Of a stretch of DNA of 64,000 nucleotides, positions 1-7,526 are shown piece after piece. The DNA is taken from NCBI RefSeq assembly GCF_000987955.1, contig NZ_LAZU01000044.1, positions 45,503 through 109,502 of the forward strand, written 5' to 3'. Below the pieces are notes generated by a model. The model made no database searches and was not told the origin of the DNA. It was given only the letters and a program-made list of their open reading frames with translations. The DNA is from Paenibacillus sp. DMB20. GTDB taxonomy: Bacteria; Bacillota; Bacilli; Paenibacillales; Paenibacillaceae. Both the position numbers and the translations under genes were made by a program. Numbering within the stretch: the first letter of the stretch is position 1; each line of letters starts with the position of its first letter.

Positions 1-558
1 CCGATCCATGATCTGAATGAGCGCCTTATAATCGTCATTCACCACATGGTAGTCTGTCTTTACTTCGCTAACCTCTTTCAGTAGACGGGCATTTTCGCTG
101 CGCAGCCTTTCAAGCTCCTCTTCCTTTTCCCGGAGCGTTCTTTCCAGCATTTTATACTGGCGTCCGCTCTCCTGAAGGCCGCCCTTCCATTGGCGGAGAA
201 AACGGATGACCGCATCGATGGATAACGTCTCTTCGCTTGCCGTCTCTCCCTTGTAGCCGTCCTGCTCCATTTCCGCCTCTGCCAGTCCCGCTACCTTGGG
301 AACGCTTAAGGACGGCTGCTTTTTGTAATAGCTCCGTTTTTGGCGCTGGGATTTCGCTAGGCTGATCGCCTCCTCGTATTTCTTGCGCACACAGCTGTTC
401 CAACGGAACCCGCACGCAGCCGATGTCCGGCCGATCCGTTCACCGACTTCTTCAAACGCTGCCAACTGCGTGCTGCCTTCCCGAATATGCCGCAGAGTCA
501 CCTCGGCTAAAATAAGGTCGTCCTCTGCACTCCATGCATCCTGTCTCACTGCTGACAT
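1..558 (-). CDS. RsfA/GerR-family sporulation transcription factor, 3' end outside window
   Basis: The frame is open from an ATG at 558 down to the window edge (186 codons, no stop), so the C-terminus is missing. The first 50 or so residues form a Myb/SANT-like DNA-binding module (Trp in DAWSAEDD, then RHIREGSTQLAAFEEVGE and CGFRWNS), as in the prespore regulator RsfA and its relative GerR/YlbO of Bacillus. The last 60 residues are a heptad-rich coiled coil (ERLRSENARLLKEV), probably for dimerisation. A GGAGGG ribosome site lies upstream of the ATG. By family it should tune prespore or mother-cell genes during sporulation. I could not tell RsfA from GerR, so I give no symbol. Confidence 0.85.
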   Translation of the reverse strand, partial: MSAVRQDAWSAEDDLILAEVTLRHIREGSTQLAAFEEVGERIGRTSAACGFRWNSCVRKKYEEAISLAKSQRQKRSYYKKQPSLSVPKVAGLAEAEMEQDGYKGETASEETLSIDAVIRFLRQWKGGLQESGRQYKMLERTLREKEEELERLRSENARLLKEVSEVKTDYHVVNDDYKALIQIMDR

Positions 559-900
559 ACCATAAAACCCTCCTAACGACATCCTAAAATAACCGTCTTC
601 AATACCGTTAAACCGGCTGCTGAATAGGGTATAAAAGCTGCTTAATTCATTCCTATGCCTCTCATAGAGTTCATAGAATCTATTTGATACTAAAATGTAT
701 TTCCAATTTAATTACAGATCATACGCGGAACCCGGATTTATAACAATTTTGCCTTTTCCAAACCGATTTCAAGTACTTAAATCACATTTCCGCAAAAAAT
801 CGGGCGGTTTCTTCAGTTAGGCGTTTACACGATTTTGCCATGACGTTATAATGTACATAGCAATAAGCATTGTCCGTACATATGAGAGGAGGATATGATC
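559..900. other. intergenic region between divergent genes
   Basis: This 340-bp AT-rich stretch separates the RsfA-like gene (minus) from the DUF2626 gene (plus). Apart from the plus-strand promoter at 824-852 and the two ribosome sites, I see only a short repeated TCATAGA motif near 660-680. No open frame has a credible ribosome site. Confidence 0.5.
824..852 (+). promoter_or_regulatory. sigma-A promoter of the DUF2626 gene
   Basis: TTTACA (824-829), a 17-bp spacer and a perfect TATAAT (847-852) lie about 50 bp before the GTG start at 901. This is a close match to the vegetative consensus. Confidence 0.75.
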
Positions 901-1138
901 GTGGCACGCATGTTCCGAGTGCTCGGCTTTTTCACGTTAACCATCGGTCTGATGGCGTTTGCCGGAGACTTGGTTGAAATGGCTCTGCTCTTCTTCCTGC
1001 AGACAGCGTTTTTTCGTGATTCTGGGATATTTGAAATTCACGGAGAGAACCTATATTATTCTCTTCTGGGCTTATATGATCGTGACCTTTACAGGTTTCA
1101 GCTATTGGACGATCTTCGAAATGGGCTTGCCACTTTAA
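901..1138 (+). CDS. DUF2626 family membrane protein (frameshifted)
   Basis: Reconstructed as 78 residues beginning MARMFRVLGFFT, three hydrophobic segments, ending EMGLPL. This is the short Bacillales DUF2626 membrane protein of unknown function. GTG at 901 is chosen because GAGAGGAGG sits 8 bases before it; the ATG at 895 is too close. The frame breaks at a run of six T (1009-1014) where five would keep the family sequence (TAFF then VILGYL). As written, the protein reads on in a wrong frame to 1245. A U-rich hairpin terminator follows at once. Confidence 0.8.
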
Positions 1139-1162
1139 CATCCCGGCTTATGAAAAATCACC

Positions 1163-1201
1163 AAAAAAGCGATCAGGCATTGCTGCCGGTCGCTTTTTTT
1201 A
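1163..1201 (+). terminator. intrinsic terminator after DUF2626 gene
   Basis: AAAAAAGCGATC pairs with GGTCGCTTTTTT across a short loop and ends in seven T, 25 bp past the stop. Confidence 0.85.
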
Positions 1202-1348
1202 ATGCGTTTACATTCGGGTCCGTTTTGGATATTACGCCTCTTTAGAGAGACAAGGGTTGATATTTGCGCCCTAACCATCATATATTGGTTAAAATGAAAG
1301 GGTCCTCGGATTCCTGACGAACATACCTTTTCAAGGGGGATACCCGTT

Positions 1349-2456
1349 TTGATAGCGTTCAAACTACGTCCGTATCTATCGCTCCTGCTTTGTCTGGTTC
1401 TGCTCACCGTTATCACCGCAGGACATCAGCCGGCATTCGCCGCTCCGGAACCGGCTCCTATCGATTCCGAAGAAGCCCGCCAGCTGCTTCAAGACAGCCT
1501 TTCGATCGTTGAAATCGACCATGAAATCGAGCGGATCGAATTAAGGCAAGCCGAACTCGAAAACACCCAAAGAAAACTGACAGCCAAAAATTTCCGGACT
1601 TGAAACCGAAATCGAATACCGCCGCCTGCAAGCGGGTGCCGTTTTGAGATCCTATTACATGGGGGAGCGTGAAAATCTATTCACCCTGTTATTATCAGCC
1701 AGCAGTCTGTCCGGTTTTTTCAGAATCATGGAATTTTACGATCTGATCATCCAAAATGACAGAGAGGTTCTAAGCGCCTACGATCAGCAGTATAAAGAAT
1801 TGGTGTCGGCCCAAGCCAATGCTTCCCGTAATGCGGCCCAGCTCGCAGAAGTCAAAGGCAACCTTGTCAATCAGCGGGCACGGGTGGTGGCACTGGAGAA
1901 GCAAGTCAATGGCGCGCTTGCCGCAAGCGGCAAGCCGGAGGCTATGGCACGGCTCATAGAGGAGTTTACCCTATACTGGGAAAACGTAGGGCTTTATGAA
2001 GTCAAACGGCATTTTCAGGCACTGGCGAATGCCATGAATCATCTCCCCGACTTCATTCAGAGCAGCAAAAACATGCTCAAGACGAACGGCAGGGAATATA
2101 CCATCAACATACATGAGGATGATTTAAACGAGTTTCTTCGTTCAGAAGATGAGCTGTTCAATAGCTTTGCCTTTCACTTCAACGACGGCAAAGTATCCGC
2201 CGAGGGCGAAAGCGGCAATCTGTCCCTGCTGATCGAAGGGGAGTATACGATCATTCATGAGCCGGAAAACGCGATTATGTTTCAGGTCGACAAGCTGGTG
2301 TTCAATAGGCTGGAACTCCCTGATACGACCCGTAAAGCTTTGCAGGAGGAATTTGATATGAACTTTTATCCCAAGCAGCTTGTCTCCTTCCTGAAAGCCA
2401 CGGAAGTGACCAGCGAGAACAAAAATCTCACGGTTAAGCTTCAGCTTGATATGTAA
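1349..2456 (+). CDS. secreted coiled-coil protein of unknown function (frameshifted)
   Basis: Reconstructed as about 368 residues. A TTG start at 1349 follows AAGGGGGA. Residues 1-32 are a signal peptide (LSLLLCLVLLTVITAG, cleavage near AFA-AP). Residues 40-170 are a long coiled coil whose start resembles the N-terminal coils of secreted cell-wall hydrolases such as CwlO/PcsB, but no hydrolase domain follows. The C-terminal half is a beta-rich region without a domain I recognise. The break is at five A (1586-1590); four restores one frame (TAKISGLETEIEYRR). It probably acts outside the membrane, by the signal peptide; function unknown. Confidence 0.75.
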
Positions 2457-2460
2457 AACA

Positions 2461-2489
2461 AAAAAGGTGTCCCGCGGGACACCTTTTTA
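2461..2489. terminator. bidirectional terminator between convergent genes
   Basis: AAAAAGGTGTCCC pairs perfectly with GGGACACCTTTTT around a CGC centre. It can end both the coiled-coil gene (plus) and the solute-binding-like gene (minus). Confidence 0.9.
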
Positions 2490-2603
2490 TTATAAAAAAA
2501 TCAAAAACAGTATAGCCTCAAAAAAACATCCGTAACCTTGAGTGCACGAAAAATTATTACCAGGGCGCGGTCTGTTTGGATTAACCGGCTTTCCAAGGCG
2601 GCA

Positions 2604-3839
2604 TCATTTCCCCGTTCCGGCGTAAGATTTCCTGAACTCTTCTGCCGTGATTACGCCGCGAAGAAGCCCGCTTGCGGATTGCATGTATTGAAGAAATCCA
2701 TCTTCCTGCCCGAAGTGAAGTCCTGCGGCGGCATGCTTACCCAGCAAGGCACGAAGACGTTCAACCGCCTCCATCCCGCCGCTATTTCTGACAGCGCTGT
2801 CAGAAATGTTGTAGGTTACGGGCAGCGCTGCCAACCTTCCCGTTTTCTCAGCCCATAACCTCTCCCGCGATAAGGCGGTGATTTCCGTAATCCAGTTCAT
2901 CGCAAGTGCTGACGATCCGCTCTGAGAGCTCTGAGCGGTTACGGCATAACTCCTCGACCGAACGACCGGCTTATATGCCGAAACATTGTCGGCAAGGATC
3001 TTGATCCGGAATCCGTCCGGAAGGCCTCCGTAGGCCGACGAGAAGGGCGCAATAATGACCGGGGAAGTATTGTCTGCTTCATCGGCCTGCTTCATTGGAG
3101 ACGCCCGAAACTGAAGCCAAGATGATGACTGATGCCGTGCCAGGAGGTTAAGCACCTGTCGGTCAGGCTTTTCCGGGTCTCCGCCCAATGCATAAACGGC
3201 TGCCGCAAATGCGTAAGGATCCTCCGGATCCAACGTAAAGACAGCCTTGGGGTCCCGCTTTTTCTTGAAAGCCTGCCAGCCCTTGCGGCTGGCAGGCAGG
3301 TCCCCTTCCATATCCTCCGGCTTCCAAGCCAACACATAAGGATCTATATCGAAGGGAATTCCCCATTGATAACCGTTCCACTGCACCGGTTCAAGCAGCC
3401 CTCCCGGCAGCTGTGAGTCCGGGATGACGGCTTGCGAGGCCTCGATCGGCAGCAGATGTCCTTTTAAGGCGAGAGGTTTGATCCAATGGCTGTCGACGAG
3501 CAGCACGTCCGGTCCGTCCCCAAGGCTCATTTTTTGAATTAATGATTCCATATCCGATGCGGCTGCGCTTAACTGTACAATGTCCACCTTCGCTCCGGTT
3601 TCCTGAACGATTTCTTCATTCATCTCAAGCAGCTGCTGAAATTCGGCATCATCAAGCTGTACACCGACCTGGATCGGTCCAAGGTCGCTTTCAGGCTGGT
3701 CTGGCGTTTGAGACGGGGGAAGCGGGTCGTTTCCCGGCGGATCGCTCCCGATGTTATTGGATAAGTCAAAGCTCGGAGATAAGCTGGTTAATGACAGCAG
3801 CAGTATGGCAAACATAAACCAATAATTTTTCCGCTTCAT
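2604..3839 (-). CDS. extracellular solute-binding-like protein
   Basis: 411 residues from the ATG at 3839, which follows GGAGAAGGAT; a TTG 12 bases upstream has poorer spacing. The first 25 residues are a signal or anchor sequence (YWFMFAILLLSLTSLS), then a Pro/Asp-rich linker. The body has family-1 solute-binding features: a VGVQLDD strand, GDGPDVLLVDSHW, GIPFDIDPYVLAW and a hinge region with WGIPF-type aromatics. The usual lipobox cysteine is missing, and no permease or ATPase gene is nearby, so a role in uptake is unproven. It may be a sensor or a chaperone-like secreted protein. Confidence 0.7.
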   Translation of the reverse strand: MKRKNYWFMFAILLLSLTSLSPSFDLSNNIGSDPPGNDPLPPSQTPDQPESDLGPIQVGVQLDDAEFQQLLEMNEEIVQETGAKVDIVQLSAAASDMESLIQKMSLGDGPDVLLVDSHWIKPLALKGHLLPIEASQAVIPDSQLPGGLLEPVQWNGYQWGIPFDIDPYVLAWKPEDMEGDLPASRKGWQAFKKKRDPKAVFTLDPEDPYAFAAAVYALGGDPEKPDRQVLNLLARHQSSSWLQFRASPMKQADEADNTSPVIIAPFSSAYGGLPDGFRIKILADNVSAYKPVVRSRSYAVTAQSSQSGSSALAMNWITEITALSRERLWAEKTGRLAALPVTYNISDSAVRNSGGMEAVERLRALLGKHAAAGLHFGQEDGFLQYMQSASGLLRGVITAEEFRKSYAGTGK

Positions 3840-4047
3840 ATCCTTCTCCAATCCTTTTGTGAGCTCTGCCCTTATTTTACCAGACTCCTAGTACTCTTGT
3901 CCTACCTTTTTTTTATAGACAAGAAATACCATTCATTTCATCCGCAAGGATCCTCCTTCCCTTACTACAAAAAAAAGCATAAGCTTGTTCAGCTCATGCA
4001 GCTCATCAAAAAACGTCGTATCATTTCCCGGAAAATACATTTTCCGG

Positions 4048-5379
4048 CTACAGAAGATCCGCCGCCAGCTGTGCCAGCTTTGACCGTTCCCCTTTGGTCA
4101 GGGTAATATGTCCGCTCAGCCCCTCCTGTTTAAAACGCTCTACCACATACGTCAAACCATTGCTTACCGCATCAAGGTACGGATGATCGATCTGCTCCGG
4201 ATCTCCCATCAGGATGACCTTGCTGCCCTCTCCCGCGCGCGAGACGATCGTCTTCACTTCGTGTTTGGTTAAATTTTGCGCCTCATCCACGATAATGAAC
4301 TGCCCCGGAATAGAGCGGCCGCGTATATAGGTCAGGGCTTCCACCTGTATGCTTCCGAGCCCCATCAATATCTTGTCGATGTCCCCCGCTTTTTTGGTAT
4401 CAAACAGAAACTCAAGATTATCGTAGATCGGCTGCATCCATGGTCTCAGCTTCTCCTCTTTCTCTCCCGGCAGATAACCGATGTCCTTTCCCATTGGAAC
4501 GACAGGCCGCGCGATCAGCAGCTTTTTGTATTTATGATCGTCCTCTACCTTGCATAAGCCTGCAGCCAAAGCCAGAAGCGTTTTCCCCGTGCCTGCCTTG
4601 CCTGTGATCGTTACAAGCGGAATATCGTCATTGAGCAGCAGTTCCAAAGCCATGCGCTGCTGCGCGTTGCGCGCCGATATTCCCCATACCGGATCATTGC
4701 TGAGGTAGAGCGGTTCAAGCCGGGTAGCTTCCGCATTAACCCGCAGCAATGCCGATTTGCCGCTTCCCATTTCATCTTTGAGGATGACGAATTCATGGGG
4801 ATACAATGCAAAATTCAGCTGTAACGGAGCGATCGGCAAAAAGCGGTAACTATAAAACTCGTCGATGACGGATGGATGCACTTTCACCGTGGTATGACCG
4901 GAATACAACTCGCTCGGGTCGGCTGTTCTATCCGACAAATAATCCTCCGCCGTTAACCCCAGCACATCCGCCTTGATTCTCACCAGTACATCCTTGCTGA
5001 CCAGGACGACCGGGCGCGGCTCTTCCTTCTCTTCTTCCTCCAATTTATAATTCAATGCGACGGCCAATATCCTGTTATCGTTGGAAGCCTCGCAAAACAT
5101 CTCCTGCACCTTTACAAAGCTGCGGTGGTTCAGCTCCACTTTGAGACTTCCGCCATGCCTGAGCGGAACGCCATCATGCAGCTGTCCTTGCTCCCTCAGT
5201 CCGTCAAGCAGGCGCGACACCGAACGGGCGTTTCGTCCGAGCTCATCGGCATTCCGTTTTTTGGAATCGATCTCTTCCAATACAACCGCCGGAATGACAA
5301 CCTCATGCTCCTCAAAGGCAAAGATCGCTTTGGGATCGTGCAGCAGTACGTTTGTGTCCAGCACAAAAATTTTCTTCAT
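4048..5379 (-). CDS. ylaK: PIN-PhoH fusion ATPase (YlaK/PhoH2 type)
   Basis: 443 residues. The N-terminal PIN nuclease domain starts VLDTNVLLHDP (6-16) and carries further acidic residues (EEIDSKK, DNRILAVA, SKD). The PhoH ATPase domain has Walker A GKAGTGKT (260-267) and Walker B VDEAQN (364-369). PhoH2 proteins of this layout are described as RNA-unwinding ATPases joined to a sequence-specific RNase. The ATG at 5379 follows GGAGGGGATACG. In B. subtilis ylaK lies near typA-ylaH, as here. A second, PIN-less PhoH is encoded at 35331-36303. Confidence 0.9.
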   Translation of the reverse strand: MKKIFVLDTNVLLHDPKAIFAFEEHEVVIPAVVLEEIDSKKRNADELGRNARSVSRLLDGLREQGQLHDGVPLRHGGSLKVELNHRSFVKVQEMFCEASNDNRILAVALNYKLEEEEKEEPRPVVLVSKDVLVRIKADVLGLTAEDYLSDRTADPSELYSGHTTVKVHPSVIDEFYSYRFLPIAPLQLNFALYPHEFVILKDEMGSGKSALLRVNAEATRLEPLYLSNDPVWGISARNAQQRMALELLLNDDIPLVTITGKAGTGKTLLALAAGLCKVEDDHKYKKLLIARPVVPMGKDIGYLPGEKEEKLRPWMQPIYDNLEFLFDTKKAGDIDKILMGLGSIQVEALTYIRGRSIPGQFIIVDEAQNLTKHEVKTIVSRAGEGSKVILMGDPEQIDHPYLDAVSNGLTYVVERFKQEGLSGHITLTKGERSKLAQLAADLL

Positions 5380-5400
5380 CGTATCCCCTCCACAGCTCCT

Positions 5401-5442
5401 TCATGTACACATTCCCCGCTTTGGATTATGAACCATTCGCAC
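5401..5442 (-). other. possible 13-codon leader ORF upstream of the PIN-PhoH gene
   Basis: A GTG at 5442 opens 13 codons (VRMVHNPKRGMCT) that stop at 5401, just before the ribosome site of the PIN-PhoH gene. Upstream at 5455-5465 is GAAAGGAGGTG, almost the whole complement of the 16S 3' end, but about 13 bases from the GTG, which is long. It may be only a strong ribosome-binding sequence without a gene. Confidence 0.25.
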
Positions 5443-5531
5443 CTAAAAGATCATCACCTCCTTTCAGGCATATTTTGCCGGATTCCGACAATATAGGTCC
5501 TGCCTAACCGAGAAATTTCATGAAAACAAAC

Positions 5532-5563
5532 AAAAAGCCCAGTGATAGAATCACCAGGCTTTT
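5532..5563. terminator. hairpin terminator overlapping the end of the 98-residue gene
   Basis: AAAAGCCCAGTGAT pairs, with one wobble, with ATCACCAGGCTTTT. The stem starts inside the last codons of the minus-strand gene that ends at 5551, and the structure can work in both directions. Confidence 0.75.
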
Positions 5564-5847
5564 ATCATGGCAGCAATCATTCGCACGTCAAGCTTTTCAG
5601 CCTTACGTTCGCCGCAAAATTCAACATATTCCGGCAACATGGCCGTAGAAACGCCCGCAAACGGTGCAGTTGGCACCGTATCGGCGTTCATATCGAAAAA
5701 GAGCATTTCATAGGATGAACAATGTTCCGGGACGAAACCGGGAACGTGAGCGGGATTGCCGGGGCCGGCATCCGCCCAGTTCGGGCAAACGAAGGTTTCG
5801 GACTGCTCCATCATCGATTCCGTCAATTGCATATCGGGTTGGGACAT
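5551..5847 (-). CDS. conserved-looking small protein, unknown function
   Basis: 98 residues, MSQPDMQLTESMM to IKAW. I do not recognise a family. It has no membrane segment or signal peptide, is rich in Met, Pro and acidic residues, and has three Cys (VCPNW, EHCSS, EFCGE). AGGAGG at good distance before the ATG, codon use like its neighbours, and its own terminator support a real gene. It lies between the LCP gene and the PIN-PhoH gene, on the same strand. Confidence 0.6.
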   Translation of the reverse strand: MSQPDMQLTESMMEQSETFVCPNWADAGPGNPAHVPGFVPEHCSSYEMLFFDMNADTVPTAPFAGVSTAMLPEYVEFCGERKAEKLDVRMIAAMIKAW

Positions 5848-5926
5848 AAATCCGACCTCCTGTACAATGAACTTCGTTTGTTATATTTATTGTATTATAT
5901 CACAGGATAAAACTTGCCTTCAAATG

Positions 5927-7009
5927 TCACGGCTTTGACGAAGAATCGGCTTTCGTCCCTGCCGATTCCGCGGTATGCCTTCCGGCGAGCTCGTCTTTCA
6001 GGGCCTGTTTCGCCTTTTGCAGCTCGCTATCGTTAATATACACGTAAGGACTCCGCCATTCGCCGGTTACAGGCATGAATTTGACATCATCTTTCTTAAT
6101 GTCGTAATACGCCTTGATCAGATTTTTCAGTTGATCGCTTTCCAGGTCGGTCTTCATGTTCTCGTCCACCGCATCCAACACGTCGAACGCCTTGGCCGCA
6201 CCTCCGAAAGATTTCATCCGGTCGATCAAAGAGTGAAGCACCTCGCTCTGGCGCGCATTACGGTCGAAATCATTAGACTCCTTGGTCTTAGGCTTGCAAT
6301 TCATGGACTTCCGGTAACGAACATAATCCAACGCCTGCTTGCCGTCTAGCTCCTGCGGACCGGCCTTCAGGTTGATGTTCGTGCCGTCTACCGAATCGCG
6401 GTGGCACATATTATATTGGACGTTTACGCTCACGCCGCCCAGCGCATCCACCACGTCCCGGAAGCCTTGGAAATCCAGAACGGTCACGTAGTCGATATCG
6501 ACATCCAAATACTTGCCGATCATTTTTTTCATCTGCTCTTCCGCCAGAATGCCGCTCTTCTTTTCCTGGCCTTTAAACGCAGGGTAAAAAGCGTTAAGCT
6601 TCTGGTTGGATTTGTAGCCCTCCAGCTGAAGCGAGGCATCCCGCGGAAGAGACACCAGGGTCGCCGAGTTGGTCTCCGGATGCATGGACACCACCATGAC
6701 GACGTCCGTAAGATGCGTACCGGTTTCAGGCCTGTGATCCGTTCCCAGCAGCAGGATGGTAAGCGGCTTGACCTTTGCGGATTTCTCCGGCGGAACCTTC
6801 TTGTTGTTGCCGGTGTCCAAAATGCTGTTCTCGGCTTTGAAGTAAAGCATTCCAGCGTATACGGCAGCGCCCAGCACAGCTAGCAAAACAAGGATCAGAA
6901 TGGATTTTAAGAATAATTTCACTCCGCTTTTCTTCTTTGTCTGCTTCTTTTTACTGCGTTGTCCTCCGCTTTTTCCTCTCGGAGGGAGATTCGTAGGACT
7001 CGTACTCAT
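5927..7009 (-). CDS. LytR-CpsA-Psr (LCP) family cell-wall polymer ligase
   Basis: 360 residues. A basic cytoplasmic tail (RSKKKQTKKKSG) precedes one membrane helix (residues 31-54). The extracellular LCP domain carries LLLGTDHRP, SLPRDASLQL and the arginine-rich DYVRYRKS region, the residues that hold the polyprenyl-pyrophosphate substrate. LCP enzymes move anionic polymers such as teichoic acid from lipid carrier to peptidoglycan. The C-terminus is Ser/Thr-rich and probably disordered. The ATG at 7009 follows AAAGGTG. It is the last gene of a minus-strand run typA-ylaH-LCP, separated from ylaH by 150 bp with a hairpin. Confidence 0.9.
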   Translation of the reverse strand: MSTSPTNLPPRGKSGGQRSKKKQTKKKSGVKLFLKSILILVLLAVLGAAVYAGMLYFKAENSILDTGNNKKVPPEKSAKVKPLTILLLGTDHRPETGTHLTDVVMVVSMHPETNSATLVSLPRDASLQLEGYKSNQKLNAFYPAFKGQEKKSGILAEEQMKKMIGKYLDVDIDYVTVLDFQGFRDVVDALGGVSVNVQYNMCHRDSVDGTNINLKAGPQELDGKQALDYVRYRKSMNCKPKTKESNDFDRNARQSEVLHSLIDRMKSFGGAAKAFDVLDAVDENMKTDLESDQLKNLIKAYYDIKKDDVKFMPVTGEWRSPYVYINDSELQKAKQALKDELAGRHTAESAGTKADSSSKP

Positions 7010-7043
7010 AGCGTAACACCTTTTTCATTCAATTTAGATGAAT

Positions 7044-7081
7044 GTCCGGTTAGCGCTCAGGCAGCTGAGCATTAACCGGAC
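7044..7081. repeat. long inverted repeat between ylaH and the LCP gene
   Basis: GTCCGGTTAGCGCTCAG and CTGAGCATTAACCGGAC form a stem of about 17 bp around a few bases. No T-run follows on either strand, so it is not a standard terminator. It may protect the 3' end of the upstream transcript or be a weak terminator. Confidence 0.55.
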
Positions 7082-7159
7082 TCTCAGGTACTTCATCTCT
7101 CTTTTTATAACGCGAGGAACCGAAAAAAAAGTTTTCGGCAAATCCGGACAATTTACGCA

Positions 7160-7456
7160 TCAATGCGTTTTCGGTTCCGCCTTCGCCTTCTTCTTTTGAC
7201 GTTCCTCCACAAAGTAACGGATCCGCACCATCAGCATTAACGCTACGGCCACGAGCAGGCATTGGATGATAGGCAGCTTGTCAATCTGGAAAATAAGCAG
7301 CATGCCCGAGCCCAAAGCCATCAGGATGTAGAGCAGGATTTCTTTCAAAAGCGGCATCTTCTGTCTTGCCCTGAACACCTTGTTGTAGACGTAGGCGATC
7401 AGCACGAAAATAACGATATAGGAAATTAGAGGATGCTCGGCAAACCAGACCTGCAC
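7160..7456 (-). CDS. ylaH: YlaH-like membrane protein
   Basis: 98 residues with three hydrophobic segments (LISYIVIFVLIAYVYNKVF, LLKEILLYILMALGSGML, PIIQCLLVAVALMLMV) and a Lys-rich tail. This is the YlaH family of unknown function, kept next to typA in Bacillales. GTG at 7456 is chosen because AAAGGAG lies at good distance. It follows typA by about 60 bp and is probably co-transcribed. Confidence 0.85.
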   Translation of the reverse strand: MQVWFAEHPLISYIVIFVLIAYVYNKVFRARQKMPLLKEILLYILMALGSGMLLIFQIDKLPIIQCLLVAVALMLMVRIRYFVEERQKKKAKAEPKTH

Positions 7457-7495
7457 GATAGGTTCACTCCTTTATGAAAATCATGCAGCAGGATC

Positions 7496-7526
7496 TATAA
7501 TAGAGAGCTGCTCTCTCTATTATAGA
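7496..7526. repeat. palindromic hairpin at the typA stop codon
   Basis: CTATAATAGAGAG and CTCTCTATTATAG pair over 13 bp with a 5-base loop; the typA TAA stop lies in the stem. No T-run follows. It could set the typA:ylaH message ratio. Confidence 0.5.
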
